The notes: generated by a model not told the origin, from the letters alone. Numbered from the stretch's first letter, positions 24,606-33,813 are shown. The stretch is DNA of 64,000 nucleotides from Streptomyces sp. HNM0575 (GCF_012726265.1 NZ_JAASAG010000016.1:33718-97717), one strand, 5' to 3'. A program made the numbers and translations.

Positions 24606-27600
24606 CTAGCGCTGCGGCGGCACCTGCCCCGGAGGCTGCTGCGGCCACCCGCCGCCACCGCCTTGCTGCGGATACGGCTGCTGCCCCGGCTGTGGCTGTT
24701 GCTGCTGCGGGAACGGGTGCTGACCGTACGGCTGCTGCTGCGGGGGCTGGCCCTGCTGCTGGCCGGGCAGCGGGGGCGCCATCTGTGCGGGCGGGTTGTT
24801 GCCGTTCCCCGACCACAGTCCGTGCTCCTGCTGCTGACGTGCGAAGTCCTCGGCGATGAGGGCCGAGAGGTTGAAGTACGCCTCGCGCGTCTTGGGACGC
24901 ATCATGTCCAGGTCCAACTCGGCGCCCGCGGAGAGGTGTTCGTCGAAAGGAATGGTGATCACGCCGCGGCAGCGCGTCTGGAAGTGCGCGACGATGTCCT
25001 CGACCTTGATCATCTTTCCGGTCTCGCGGACACCGGAGATGACGGTGATGCTCCGCTGCACCAGGTCCCCGTACCCGTGGGCCGAGAGCCAGTCGAGCGT
25101 CGTGCTCGCGCTGCTGGCGCCGTCCACGGACGGGGTGGAGATGATCACCAACTGGTCGGCGAGGTCGAGCACTCCGCGCATCGCCGAGTACAGCAGCCCG
25201 GTGCCCGAGTCGGTGAGGATGATCGGGTACTGCTTGCCGAGGATGTCGATCACCCGGCGGTAGTCGTCGTCGTTGAAGGTGGTGGAGACGGCCGGGTCCA
25301 CGTCGTTCGCCAGGATCTCCAGCCCGGACGCCGCCTGCGAGGTGAAGCGGCGGATGTCCATGTAGCTGTTGAGATACGGGATCGCCGTCACCAGGTCGCG
25401 GATCGTCGCACCCGTCTCACGCCTGACGCGGCGCCCGAGGGTGCCCGCGTCGGGGTTCGCGTCGATGGCGATGACCTTGTCCTGCCGCTCCTGCGCGAGC
25501 GTCGAACCGAGCGCCGTCGTGGTCGTCGTCTTGCCTACGCCGCCCTTGAGGCTGATGACGGCGATGCGGTAGCAGGAGAGCACGGGCGTACGGATCAGGC
25601 TCAGCTTCCGCTCGCGCTCCGCCTCCTCCTTCTTGCCGCCGAAGCGGAACTTGCCGCCCAGCGCCGGGTTCTGGGAACGCGGCTTCTTGCGGTTATTGAC
25701 CAGACGGTCCGACGAGAGCTCCACCGCTGCCGTGTAGCCGAGGGGGTTGCCGCCCTGGCCCTGGCGCCGCGCGTCCTCGGCGGGCGACTGTCCGGACGCC
25801 ACGGCACCGGGATCGGCACCGGGCGGCGGGGGACCCTGGGGGCCGGGGCCCGCCGGTCCGGCAGGTCCTGCCGGGCCCGGCTGCTGCTGAGGCTGCTGGT
25901 AGGGCTGCCCGGGCTGGGGCGGCTGACCCGGCTGGGGCTGCTGAGCCTGCGGGCCGGGCTGGCCTTGCTGGGGGTAGCCGTAACCCTGTGCGCCCGGCTG
26001 ACTTTGCTGCGGATAGCCGTAACCCTGTGGAGGCTGGGCCTGCTGCTGGGGTGGCTGTGCCTGTGGGGGTTGGGGCTGGGCCTGCTGGCCTGGCTGTGGG
26101 TAGCCGTAGCCCTGCGGTGGCTGGGCCTGCTGGGGATACCCGTAACCGGGTTGTGCGGCTTGGGGGTTGGGAGGCGTCTGCTGCTGTGGCGGTTGTGCCT
26201 GCGGGGGTTGGGGCTGTGCCTGCTGTCCCGGCTGCGGGTAGCCGTAGCCCTGTGGTGGCTGGGCCTGCTGGGGATACCCGTAACCGGGTTGTGCGGCTTG
26301 GGGGTTGGGAGGCGTCTGCTGCTGTGGTGGCTGAGCCTGCGGCGGCTGTGGCTGTGCCTGCTGCGGATAGCCGTAGCCGGGCTGTGCGGGCTGTTGTGCT
26401 TGTGCGGGCTGCTGCTGCCAGCCCTGCTGGGGGTAGCCGTAACCCTGCGGAGGCTGGGCCTGCTGTGGCGGTTGTGCCTGCGGCGGTTGAGGCTGGGCCT
26501 GCTGTGGGTAGCCATAACCGCCCTGCTGCGGCGGCTGCGTGGGCGTACCGGCCGCAGGCGTACCGGCCGCAGGCGTACCAGGAGCAGGGGTCTCCGCGGA
26601 CGGGGCCGCGGCGGCGGGCGGCGGATTGGCCGCTACGGGCGCGCCGTCCGTTTCGGATGTCGCGGGCTGGAAGTCCGGGGGCAGCGGCGGCAGTTCGTCG
26701 GACTGAGCGGGCTGTGCCACATCGCCGCCGTCGGCCGACGGTGCCCAGGGCGCGTTCTCCTGGGGGAGTGGCGCCGGTCCGGCGACTGGGCCCTCCTCCG
26801 GCGGCGGTGCTATGCCGGAGTGGCCGTCTCCGCTGTCGTCGGCGGAGACGGACTCCTCCGCCTCCTCCTCGGCAGCGGCGTCCGCCGTCCCGGGGCCGTC
26901 CTCATCCGCCGGCTCCTCGCCGGACGTACGGGACTCCTCGGCGCTCCCGATGTCCCCGGTCGCGACGCTGCCCGTGCTGTAGGTGCCGTCCGCGATGCCC
27001 GTGCTGCCGGTGTCCTGACCGTCGGGCCGGGGCGTCTCGCCCGTCATGGACGGATCGTCCTCGGCGGAAGTCCCTTCATCGGCACGGGAGTCGTCGTCCG
27101 CAGCCGCGGCGGGGGACACGTCGCCGGAGTCGGCGCCCACCGTGCCCTCAGCGCGGTCACCGTCGTCTGCCGGCGACCGCCAGTCCTCGGCCGACTGCGG
27201 GACGGACGGGAAGGAAGGGAAAGAGGGGAACGACGGAGGAGAGTGCGCAGAGGTCTCCGAGGTTCTTTCCGGGGGCGCCTCCGCAGTCGCTTCCGTCGCC
27301 TCCGGTTCGGCCCCCGCCGGCTGCTGCCACTCCTGCCGTCCGCCCTGCTCCTGCTGATCCGGCTGCGGCCTCGAGTCGTCCGGCGTGAGGGGCGCGAACA
27401 TCCGGGTGGCGTCCGGGGCATGCGTGCCGAACGAGCCGCTCGGTGGCCCGGACGGGCTGAACGGCTGGTTCCGGGGGTCGTGTTCGACAGGCTCCGGCGT
27501 CGGGGGGGCCTGCGGAGGGGGAGGCGGCGAAGGCGCCGAATACGGGGGCTCGGGAGCGAAGGGACCGTTACCGGGACCCGGCCCGTGACCGGCTGGACCC

Positions 27601-27875
27601 GCCGGCTCCCCGGGCTGCGCACCCGGAAGCGGCTGCGGCGGGCTCGTACCCGCGAACGGGGCAGGCGTCGTCGGACCGCTCGGATTCTCCCCGACGCCGG
27701 GGGTGTTGGGGGCGGCGGCACTGTCCGCGTCCTGCGTGTACCAGGCAGGGGGCGTGTAGTCGATGGTGAACTGCCCCGTCGACTCAGTGTCGTTCTCGGG
27801 CGCTGAGTCAGCGTCGAACCGATCGGTATCGGGCCCCGTCCTGCCCCAGCGGATCTCGTCCCGATCGCTGCTCAC
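24606..27875 (-). CDS. EspI-like MinD/ParA ATPase of the ESX locus
   Basis: 1089 residues from the GTG at 27875, chosen because AGGAGG stands six bases upstream. Residues 1 to about 730 are disordered and Pro/Gln/Ser/Glu-rich; from about 450 they turn into GYGYPQQAQPPQ repeats, including two exact-length 46-residue copies. A MinD/ParA-type ATPase follows: deviant Walker A SLKGGVGKTTTTTALG near 770, then VIAIDANPDAGTLG, ILTDSGTGLLYSAM and LVIISTPSVDGASSA. A Gln/Pro-rich tail of about 60 residues closes the protein. The layout is that of mycobacterial EspI, which modulates ESX-1 secretion in response to ATP; the partner ATPase is thought to be the secretion machinery. It is transcribed away from eccE-eccB, from a likely TAGGCT box at 27925-27930. 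Confidence 0.87.
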   Translation of the reverse strand: MSSDRDEIRWGRTGPDTDRFDADSAPENDTESTGQFTIDYTPPAWYTQDADSAAAPNTPGVGENPSGPTTPAPFAGTSPPQPLPGAQPGEPAGPAGHGPGPGNGPFAPEPPYSAPSPPPPPQAPPTPEPVEHDPRNQPFSPSGPPSGSFGTHAPDATRMFAPLTPDDSRPQPDQQEQGGRQEWQQPAGAEPEATEATAEAPPERTSETSAHSPPSFPSFPSFPSVPQSAEDWRSPADDGDRAEGTVGADSGDVSPAAAADDDSRADEGTSAEDDPSMTGETPRPDGQDTGSTGIADGTYSTGSVATGDIGSAEESRTSGEEPADEDGPGTADAAAEEEAEESVSADDSGDGHSGIAPPPEEGPVAGPAPLPQENAPWAPSADGGDVAQPAQSDELPPLPPDFQPATSETDGAPVAANPPPAAAAPSAETPAPGTPAAGTPAAGTPTQPPQQGGYGYPQQAQPQPPQAQPPQQAQPPQGYGYPQQGWQQQPAQAQQPAQPGYGYPQQAQPQPPQAQPPQQQTPPNPQAAQPGYGYPQQAQPPQGYGYPQPGQQAQPQPPQAQPPQQQTPPNPQAAQPGYGYPQQAQPPQGYGYPQPGQQAQPQPPQAQPPQQQAQPPQGYGYPQQSQPGAQGYGYPQQGQPGPQAQQPQPGQPPQPGQPYQQPQQQPGPAGPAGPAGPGPQGPPPPGADPGAVASGQSPAEDARRQGQGGNPLGYTAAVELSSDRLVNNRKKPRSQNPALGGKFRFGGKKEEAERERKLSLIRTPVLSCYRIAVISLKGGVGKTTTTTALGSTLAQERQDKVIAIDANPDAGTLGRRVRRETGATIRDLVTAIPYLNSYMDIRRFTSQAASGLEILANDVDPAVSTTFNDDDYRRVIDILGKQYPIILTDSGTGLLYSAMRGVLDLADQLVIISTPSVDGASSASTTLDWLSAHGYGDLVQRSITVISGVRETGKMIKVEDIVAHFQTRCRGVITIPFDEHLSAGAELDLDMMRPKTREAYFNLSALIAEDFARQQQEHGLWSGNGNNPPAQMAPPLPGQQQGQPPQQQPYGQHPFPQQQQPQPGQQPYPQQGGGGGWPQQPPGQVPPQR
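26133..26408 (-). repeat. Two 138-bp direct repeats in the EspI-like gene
   Basis: GGGATACCCGTAACCGGG and the sequence after it begin at 26133 and again at 26271, a period of 138 bp (46 codons), with few mismatches. Shorter variants of the same proline/glutamine code (tagccgtaaccctg) surround them from 25900 to 26530. Such repeats make copy-number change by slippage likely. Confidence 0.85.
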
Positions 27876-27924
27876 AATGCCTCCTGCTGTGTGGTCGCAC
27901 ACCCCGTTTGTTGCGCAGTGGCCC

Positions 27925-27930
27925 AGCCTA
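27925..27930 (-). promoter_or_regulatory. Candidate -10 box for the EspI-like gene
   Basis: On the minus strand this reads TAGGCT followed by GGG, 50 bases ahead of the GTG start. It matches the box seen ahead of rimP, rpsO, pnp and thyX. No -35 hexamer is evident. Between 27876 and 28273 (398 bases) only this box, a palindrome (CGGTCCGGACCG, near 28254) and the terminator below were seen. Confidence 0.45.
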
Positions 27931-28182
27931 ATCACGATGGCTCCGGGCACGGCACTGTGGCCCCGTCGTGCTCAGTGCCCGGGGGCCACTTCTGTTCGAC
28001 TCTGCTCCGACTCAACCAGCCGAAGGTCTCGGTCCAGTCTCGGAGCACGCCGTCCGGCGGTCAACTTTCCGCCGATTCACGCCTGCTGTCCGTCCTGTAC
28101 CCCGGCGGTGCGGGCAGGCATGTGCGGAGGCAGGGGCGTTACGGGTGACGAGTGTCAGGCGAGGAGGGCGCTGACGGGTGAC

Positions 28183-28208
28183 GGCACCGGGAGCAGGGGC
28201 CCGGTGCC
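28183..28208 (-). terminator. 9-bp hairpin downstream of the 28274 gene
   Basis: GGCACCGGG (28183-28191), eight-base loop, CCCGGTGCC (28200-28208), all Watson-Crick. It lies 66 bases beyond the stop of the minus-strand gene and can end the eccE transcript before the EspI-like promoter. Confidence 0.55.
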
Positions 28209-28273
28209 CGCGGAACCGGCCGCGCCGAACCGGCCGTGCGCCGAACGGAGTTCGGTCCGGACCGGAACGAAGT

Positions 28274-29158
28274 TCAGTCCAGACGCCGGGCGTTGCCGAG
28301 CAGTCCCGCCTCGACGTCCGTCGGCTGCGTCAGCGAGTAGTACCTGTCCTTGCGAGTGCACCAAAGAGTGACGCCGTCGCCCAGCGTCGGAAGCGCGTCG
28401 GTCTCCTCGCGCGGCAGCCGCATCGTCCGTGCCAGATGTGACGACTCCTCCGGGGACACCCGCTGGATGCCCACGAGCGACGACGTCTGCAACAGCCGTG
28501 GCGCGGCCGGGCTCAAGTAGGGAAGCAGCGTCACCACGGACTGCCACGGCGCCGAAGTCACGCGCCCGCGCGGCGGTTTCATGCCGCAATCGCGGATGAT
28601 GACGACGGGGCTGCTCACGGACGGGCCGAGCGACGGCACATGGCCGACGTCGTACAGCGTCATGCACTGCTGCTCCGCGCCCGCGGCCCGCACCAGCGAC
28701 GTCCACACATGTGCACGGCCCGTCTCCACGGCGACGCGCGCGCCCGTGCCCGCGGCCCGCAGCGCCAGCACCTGCGCCGTCCACAGACCGCCGATGAGCA
28801 GCACGTCGTACGCCGTCCGCCGGCTGAGGCCCAGCACCGCGGGCTGCCGCTGCGCGTCCGTGCCGATGACCACGCCGTCGTCGCCGAGGGGCACCCCTAT
28901 GGCGCCCAGCTGCTCCACCGCGACGCGGTGCCGCAGATGACGGGGCCCGCGCAGGCCGAATCCGGGACGGCGCGGCCGGGCCGCCTGCTCCTGTTCGTCG
29001 GACTGGCCGAAGACCGGGATGACTCCCGTGTCGGTGGCCGTCGCCACGTGCCGCGGCTGTGCCGGTTCGCCGTCCTGCCCCAGGCCGCCCTGCGGCTGCT
29101 GGCGCCCCAGGCCCGCACCGGGCATGCCGGTCTGCCTGGGCATCATCGGAGTGGACAT
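28274..29158 (-). CDS. ESX-locus protein of unknown function
   Basis: 294 residues from ATG 29158. I do not recognise the family. The first 75 residues are Gly/Gln/Pro/Arg-rich and look disordered. The rest is globular, with alternating hydrophobic strands and helices: HRVAVEQLGAIGVPLGDDGVVIGTDAQRQPAVLGLSR, VLLIGGLWTAQVLALRAAGTGARVAVETGRAHVWTSLVRAAG, and VVIIRDCGMKPPRG. The GVVIGTD... and later YDVLLIGGLWTAQVL segments look like a Rossmann-like or FHA-unrelated alpha/beta core, but no motif is decisive. Its ATG overlaps the last base of the EccE stop (TGATG), so it is translationally coupled to EccE and probably acts with the secretion machine at the inner face of the membrane. Confidence 0.7.
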   Translation of the reverse strand: MSTPMMPRQTGMPGAGLGRQQPQGGLGQDGEPAQPRHVATATDTGVIPVFGQSDEQEQAARPRRPGFGLRGPRHLRHRVAVEQLGAIGVPLGDDGVVIGTDAQRQPAVLGLSRRTAYDVLLIGGLWTAQVLALRAAGTGARVAVETGRAHVWTSLVRAAGAEQQCMTLYDVGHVPSLGPSVSSPVVIIRDCGMKPPRGRVTSAPWQSVVTLLPYLSPAAPRLLQTSSLVGIQRVSPEESSHLARTMRLPREETDALPTLGDGVTLWCTRKDRYYSLTQPTDVEAGLLGNARRLD

Positions 29159-30483
29159 CAGGCGGTGCCTCCGAGGGGCAGAGTGGCGAGCACGCCGGGC
29201 ACTTGCTCCCGGTCCAGCGGGACGAGTCCGGTCTTCGCCCGGCTCGCCGTGCGCTGGAGTTCACGCCGCGCGGTGGACAGGTCGTTCTCGCTGTGGGTGA
29301 CGATGCGCACGTGCCCCGAGATGGCGGCCGAACGCCCGTCGCCCCGGCCGAGCGTCAGGCTGAAGACGGAGGTGAACACGCGCAGCGAAGTGAGGATCGA
29401 CGCGAGGTGCGCCGAACTCACCGCGCTCGGGCCGACCTGCGGCCAGCGGCTGATCCAGTACGTCGTGTGCCACCGGTCGTCGCAGCGCCAGCCGCGCACC
29501 GACTCCTCCGTACGGCGCTGCGCCGGGCGGCCGTCGGGCGAAGCGGCGTTGCCCGCACGCGGGTTGAGGCACGAGGAGGTGGCGAGGGCCTGGACGACCT
29601 CACTCTCGTTGAGCACCGACGCACTGAACCCCGCGCCTTCGAGCCGGCTCGCGAGCTGATCCGCCGCGCGCACCAACGAGCGCTGCGCGCCGCCGAGTCC
29701 GCCTCCGCGCGCCTCGATCGCCTCGGGCGTCAGCTCGGGCGTGAGCTTCAGCGCCACCCAGGTCATACGGAGCGACGGGATTCCCGAAGCCTCCTGGAGC
29801 GTCCCGTACGACCGGGCCACCACGGACTGTTCGGGCAGGTGCGGCGCCGGAGCGGGCTGTGTGTGCTGCACGATCTGCACGGACTCCAGACGGATGTCGT
29901 CGGTCGTCAGCGCGTCGTGGAGCACATCGAGCGGTACGGGGCGCTCGACGCGGCCGGTGCGCCCCGGGCGCAGCGGAGCGTCCTTGCCCTCCACCGCGAT
30001 AAGAGCGGTCAGGAACGTGCCGTCGCCGACCATGCCGACCGCACGGTCCTCACGCGTCACATAGGTGGACGTCTGCACCGCGGGATCGCACTCGACGACC
30101 GGCACGAGGCTGGGATCCGTGCCCGCGGGGACCGGGTACTTGGCGCCGCGCTTGCGCCGCCGCAGCGAGCGCTTCAGCTCGTACCACTCCGACAACGGGT
30201 GCTGCCTGCGGCGCACCAGGGCGAACACCGTCAGCAGCCCGGCCGCCACGGCGGCGGGCAGCAGCAGCCACTTCTGCACGATCCACGCGAGCAGCAGCAG
30301 CCCGGCGGCGATCTCGATCAGCACCAGTTGCTGGAGCCGCACGGGGCCGAAGCTGCCGGCCTTGCTGCTCAGCCGCAGCGTCGCGTTGGCGGGCGGCTGC
30401 GAGGCGCCTGCGGCCTGTTGCTCGTCGTTCCGCTGCGACGGAACGCGCCGGTCCCCGGACCGGCTGCGGGTGGCGCTCGTCAT
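29158..30483 (-). CDS. eccE: Type VII secretion core component EccE
   Basis: 441 residues from ATG 30483, with AAGGGG just upstream. Two transmembrane helices lie close together at about residues 50-95 (LQQLVLIEIAAGLLLLAWIV and LLPAAVAAGLLTVFALVRRR), followed by a large soluble domain starting HPLSEWYELKRSLRRR. That arrangement and the long polar C-terminal domain with ARRELQRTASRAKTGLVPLDREQVPGVLATLPLGG are those of EccE, the peripheral subunit of the ESX membrane complex with EccB, EccC and EccD. Sequence conservation of EccE is weak, so the call leans on topology and place beside eccB and the coupled downstream gene. Confidence 0.85.
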   Translation of the reverse strand: MTSATRSRSGDRRVPSQRNDEQQAAGASQPPANATLRLSSKAGSFGPVRLQQLVLIEIAAGLLLLAWIVQKWLLLPAAVAAGLLTVFALVRRRQHPLSEWYELKRSLRRRKRGAKYPVPAGTDPSLVPVVECDPAVQTSTYVTREDRAVGMVGDGTFLTALIAVEGKDAPLRPGRTGRVERPVPLDVLHDALTTDDIRLESVQIVQHTQPAPAPHLPEQSVVARSYGTLQEASGIPSLRMTWVALKLTPELTPEAIEARGGGLGGAQRSLVRAADQLASRLEGAGFSASVLNESEVVQALATSSCLNPRAGNAASPDGRPAQRRTEESVRGWRCDDRWHTTYWISRWPQVGPSAVSSAHLASILTSLRVFTSVFSLTLGRGDGRSAAISGHVRIVTHSENDLSTARRELQRTASRAKTGLVPLDREQVPGVLATLPLGGTA

Positions 30484-31073
30484 CCCCCGTACTTCCCCTT
30501 CGAGATGTCGTCTGCACGGCTCCCGGAACGGCTGCCGACCGCGCCCGCCGATTCCGCTCGCGGACGCGTGCAGACCGACGTCGTGTTCGCGGTCCCCGCC
30601 GATTCGGCGTCTGCGGTCGCCCCCTGCCGTGCCGTCGGTTCACAGGCTCCACATGTACGTGTGCGCGCGTGACGTGCGCGTACGACGCGGAACCGGACCG
30701 GCCCGCAACGCAACGGACGCCGGCCGGACGTCAGGATACTCATCGCGGACGGGGTCCCGCAGGCGGCCGGTGGTCATCGCAAGTGAGGGCATTGTGCGGA
30801 TACCGCGACCCTTGGCGGATGTGCCCGCTCCCGCGCCACCCTGTCGTTTGCGTACACACCGCGGCGCGGCATAGTAGTGCAGTCGGGGGAGGCGGACTCG
30901 GGGGCGGCGCGGAGCCGCGCAGGGCGGCGGCGCACACGGCGCACACGACGACCCGGGACCGCACACCGCCGGAGGATGAGGCGGAGCGGACCGGTGCGCA
31001 CGCCGGTGCACGCTCCAAGTCACCACCAGCACCGGGTACTTCACCAGCACGGAAACGGGAGAGACGGGGACCG
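30484..31073. other. 590-base divergent promoter region between eccE and eccB
   Basis: No gene is supported; an open frame runs into eccB from 30669 but lacks any start signal or domain. A plausible eccB promoter is TTGCGT (30848-30853) with TAGTAG (30872-30877), 18 bases apart, giving a leader of about 190 bases. On the minus strand TATCCT (30738-30733) could serve eccE. The first 200 bases are very GC-rich with alternating GTGCGCG runs. Confidence 0.45.
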
Positions 31074-32624
31074 ATGGCGACGCGGCGGGACGAGCTCAGC
31101 GCCCACACCTTCGCGCGGAAGCGCACGCTTGCAGCCTTTCTACAGCCGGAATCGAGAGTGTCCGACGAGGAGGCCCCGCGTCCCGTACGGGCGATGATGC
31201 CCAGCATGGTGGTGGGGCTGGTGCTGGTCGCCGGCGCCGTCGCGTGGGGAGCGATCGCCCCCAGCGCGCCCCACGGCTGGAGCACGGTGGGCGAGCACAT
31301 CATCGTGGACAGCGACTCCACGACCAGGTATGTGGTCCTCAAGGAGCGCGACAAGAACGGCAAGAAGGTCCCCCAGCTCCACCCGGTGCTGAACTTCGCC
31401 TCCGCCAAGCTCGTCCTGGACAAGGGCAAGGGCCAGGTCATAGAGGTCTCCGGCAAGGACATCGACGAGAGCACCGTCGCGCGCGGCTCCACCATCGGCA
31501 TTCCCTACGCGCCGGACCGGCTGCCCAGCACGGCCGACGCCGAGTCCCCGAAGGAGTGGGCCGTCTGCGAGAAGCCGGGCTCCCACGCCCGAGGCGAGCC
31601 GCAGCAGGGCATGTTCGTACTCGGCGGGCAGGACAAGAACAAGCTCAAGGACAAGAACCGCCTGGGCGACGGCGAAGCAATGTTCGTCGAGGACAGCAAG
31701 ACCGGCGACCAGTACATGGTCGACGGGACGGGCACCAAGATGCTTCTTCACGACCGCATGCGGGAGAACGCCAAGTTCCTGAAGGAGCGGAGCCTGCTGA
31801 CAAGGCTCGCCATCAAGAACCCCGGCGACCCGCAGAAGGTGTCCAGCCAGTGGCTGGAGACGCTCAACACCGGCGACCCCCTCACCTTTCCGTACCTGGG
31901 CGGCGCCGGGGCGGGGAGTCCCGCGTCGTTCTCCGGGGCGGACCAACTCCCGCCCGAGGGCCGAGAGGTCGGAAAGGTGCTGAGGTCCAGGGCCGGTAAC
32001 ACGTCGTACTACTACGTCGTGATGAAGGACAAGGTGCAGCGCACGACACCGCTCGTCGGCAAGCTCGCCATGGGCGGGGCGGGCCTGGGACAGCAGAAGC
32101 CAATCACCGTCAACGAGCTCCAGATGGCCAACGCGGGTGCGAGCGAGAACACGGCCACCGGAGGCAAGGGCTGGCCGCGGGACATCATGAACCAGGTCAA
32201 CCGCCCCGCTGAGGGGATTGGTTCGACCTCGCGCACCGTCTCGTGCAGCGTCTACACGGGCAAGACGTCCGGCGGCAAGCCGCAACTCGCCGCGTGGGCG
32301 GGCCCGCGGTACCCGGCCAACATCGTCGACGGCGCGGCGAGCGCGTACGTCAGCTCCGGTTCCGGGCTGCTCTACCAGGAGGTCACCGGGAGCGGAAGCC
32401 GGAGCGGCACCCAGTACCTGCTGACGGACTCCGGTCTGCGCTACGCGTTGCCCAAGGGCGGCGGTGACAGCCAGCAGGGCTCGGGCTCCAGCGAGAAGAG
32501 CCCCACCGCGCGCCTCGGCTACGAGAAGGCCAAGGTCGCGCCCGTGCCGCGGAGTTGGTCCTCGCTGCTGCCGAAGGGGCCCACGCTGGACACCAGGAGC
32601 GCGTCGCAGGAACAGGGACTGTGA
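31074..32624 (+). CDS. eccB: Type VII secretion core component EccB
   Basis: 516 residues from ATG 31074, with GGGAGAGACGGGG upstream. The beginning ATRRDELSAHTFARKRTLAAFLQP is the EccB hallmark, followed by one transmembrane helix at about 42-64 (MMPSMVVGLVLVAGAVAWGAI). The periplasmic-side domain starts STVGEHIIVDSDSTTRYVVL and contains HPVLNFASAKLVL, GIPYAPDRLP and WAVCEK, all conserved in EccB; the R1-R4 repeat fold and two cysteines expected for its disulfide (VCEK, SCSV) are present. EccB anchors the ESX complex and extends into the cell wall side. It is followed after a gap with its own promoters by the esx pair. Confidence 0.95.
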   Translation: MATRRDELSAHTFARKRTLAAFLQPESRVSDEEAPRPVRAMMPSMVVGLVLVAGAVAWGAIAPSAPHGWSTVGEHIIVDSDSTTRYVVLKERDKNGKKVPQLHPVLNFASAKLVLDKGKGQVIEVSGKDIDESTVARGSTIGIPYAPDRLPSTADAESPKEWAVCEKPGSHARGEPQQGMFVLGGQDKNKLKDKNRLGDGEAMFVEDSKTGDQYMVDGTGTKMLLHDRMRENAKFLKERSLLTRLAIKNPGDPQKVSSQWLETLNTGDPLTFPYLGGAGAGSPASFSGADQLPPEGREVGKVLRSRAGNTSYYYVVMKDKVQRTTPLVGKLAMGGAGLGQQKPITVNELQMANAGASENTATGGKGWPRDIMNQVNRPAEGIGSTSRTVSCSVYTGKTSGGKPQLAAWAGPRYPANIVDGAASAYVSSGSGLLYQEVTGSGSRSGTQYLLTDSGLRYALPKGGGDSQQGSGSSEKSPTARLGYEKAKVAPVPRSWSSLLPKGPTLDTRSASQEQGL

Positions 32625-32982
32625 GGGGCGCGTGACAGCCGTAACGACTTCGCGTATCGGCCGGCGGATTCCCGTGTAGCGCACAAGTCCCGTCTTAGGG
32701 GCGGGAGTTGCGTCATTCCCGCGGGTTTGAAGGGTTTCGCGGGGTGGGCCGGGGGCAGGGTCAGTGCGGTGCACGAAAGTGCCGGCTGCGCCGCGATCAC
32801 GAATCGATCGCGGCGGTGTGTTGACCACGTGACGGTAATGGCATGCGAACGGCTGTGTCGGTGGGGCAAGGTAGTGTTCTCACGGTGTCAGCTGACGGCC
32901 CGTTCTGTACGTGGCATAGGGTGACCCATCAGCCCGACGCGGGCTGCTGAGACGTTACAGAAGACATGGGGGAAGGTGCGCC
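32625..32982. other. 358-base gap: esx promoter region
   Basis: No gene. Near the start is a weak hairpin (TCCCG...CGGGA, about 32686-32705) that may end eccB transcription. Two -10-like boxes precede esxB: TAGTGT at 32872-32877 and TAGGGT at 32915-32920. A hairpin lies in the leader at 32928-32944. Confidence 0.5.
32891..32920 (+). promoter_or_regulatory. Candidate esxB-esxA promoter
   Basis: TGACGG at 32891-32896, 18 bases, TAGGGT at 32915-32920. The transcript would start near 32927, at the foot of the hairpin CAGCCCG-ACG-CGGGCTG (32928-32944), so the mRNA for the abundant Esx proteins would carry a 5' stem-loop that could stabilise it. Confidence 0.5.
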
Positions 32983-33294
32983 ATGGCAGGACAGTTTCGG
33001 GTAACAGAGGACGAGCTCCGGGCTCTGTCGTCCAAGATCAGCGAGGTCAACAGCTCCGTCCAGGGTGAGGTAAAGCGCCTCGACGGTGTGATCTCCCAGA
33101 TCGCCGGCGGATGGCAGGGTCAGGCGGCCAGCGCTTACCACCGGCTCCAGCAGCAGTGGAACGAGGATGCGCGCAAGATGAACAACATCCTCAACGACAT
33201 CAAGGAAGCGGTCGACTCCACCCGCCAGAACTACTCGGCGACGGAAGAGCAGCAGAACTCCGAGGTCAGCAAGATCATGTCGGACTTCGGCTGA
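32983..33294 (+). CDS. esxB: WXG100 family type VII secretion target, EsxB-like
   Basis: 103 residues from ATG 32983, preceded by GGGGGAAGG. It is a two-helix hairpin with the WxG turn as WQG near residue 44 (ISQIAGGWQGQAASAYHRLQQQWNEDARKMNNIL). The C-terminal half is helical; the tail reads NYSATEEQQNSEVSKIMSDFG, where Y-S-A-T-E fits the YxxxD/E export signal. No signal peptide. It is predicted to pair with the following WXG100 protein and leave through EccBCDE. The names EsxB and EsxA follow the order in S. coelicolor and are not proven here. Confidence 0.93.
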   Translation: MAGQFRVTEDELRALSSKISEVNSSVQGEVKRLDGVISQIAGGWQGQAASAYHRLQQQWNEDARKMNNILNDIKEAVDSTRQNYSATEEQQNSEVSKIMSDFG

Positions 33295-33384
33295 TCAAGG
33301 TCCACTCGACCGGTCAACCGGCGTCCGCGCCATACGAGTTCACAGCTACTGCTACCGAAGAATCGCTGAAGGAGGAGTCGTAAA

Positions 33385-33675
33385 GTGTCCGGAATTCTCG
33401 TCAATTTTCAGACGGTGTCGCAGGCTTCCCAGGACGTGAGGTCCACGGCCGGCCGCATCAAGAGCCAGCTGGACGACCTCGAGGCCATGGTGAAGCGCGT
33501 CGCCAACACCTGGGAGGGCTCCGCCCAGGAGGGTTACCAGGCCAAGCAGCGCCAGTGGGACCAGACGGCGGACCACCTGCACCAGGTTCTGCTCAAGATC
33601 TCGACCGCGCTTCAGAACTCGGCGGACAACTACCAGTCCACCGAGAAGAGCAACGCGAACGTCTGGGGCAACTGA
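33385..33675 (+). CDS. esxA: WXG100 family type VII secretion target, EsxA-like
   Basis: 96 residues from GTG 33385, with AAGGAGGAG at 33369-33377. WxG motif as WEG near residue 43 (MVKRVANTWEGSAQEGYQAKQRQWDQTADHLHQVLLKISTALQ). The tail NYQSTEKSNANVWGN contains Y-Q-S-T-E, again the YxxxE pattern. The length, two-helix layout and 90-base spacing from the preceding gene mark the pair as the Esx heterodimer of this locus. A small hairpin follows, which could let the pair be made in excess of the downstream mycosin. Confidence 0.93.
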   Translation: MSGILVNFQTVSQASQDVRSTAGRIKSQLDDLEAMVKRVANTWEGSAQEGYQAKQRQWDQTADHLHQVLLKISTALQNSADNYQSTEKSNANVWGN

Positions 33676-33706
33676 GCTACCGGCAGCGCCCGTACGAGGA
33701 GTGGGT

Positions 33707-33724
33707 CCGGCCGTCACCGGCCGG
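33707..33724 (+). terminator. Possible attenuator between esxA and mycP
   Basis: CCGGCC, loop GTCACC, GGCCGG, 31 bases after the esxA stop. Six base pairs and no T-run, so partial termination or mRNA 3'-end protection is more likely than a full stop. Confidence 0.35.
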
Positions 33725-33813
33725 CCCGCTCCTGCCGTTGCGTCAAGGGCGTTCGACCGGGCCGGGGTGAGCACGTCGGCACGGACCGGCGTCCCCCGGG
33801 GGAGAAGAACACC

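Noticed and set aside
28155..29264. Long alternative minus-strand frame overlapping the 28274 gene
   Set aside because: It is another frame of the same stretch, Arg/Gly/Ala-rich, and does not couple to the EccE stop, whereas the chosen frame does.
30669..31073. N-terminal extension of EccB
   Set aside because: The frame is open but codes for Arg/Thr-rich sequence with no start signal; EccB proteins begin at the ATRRDELSAHTF stretch.
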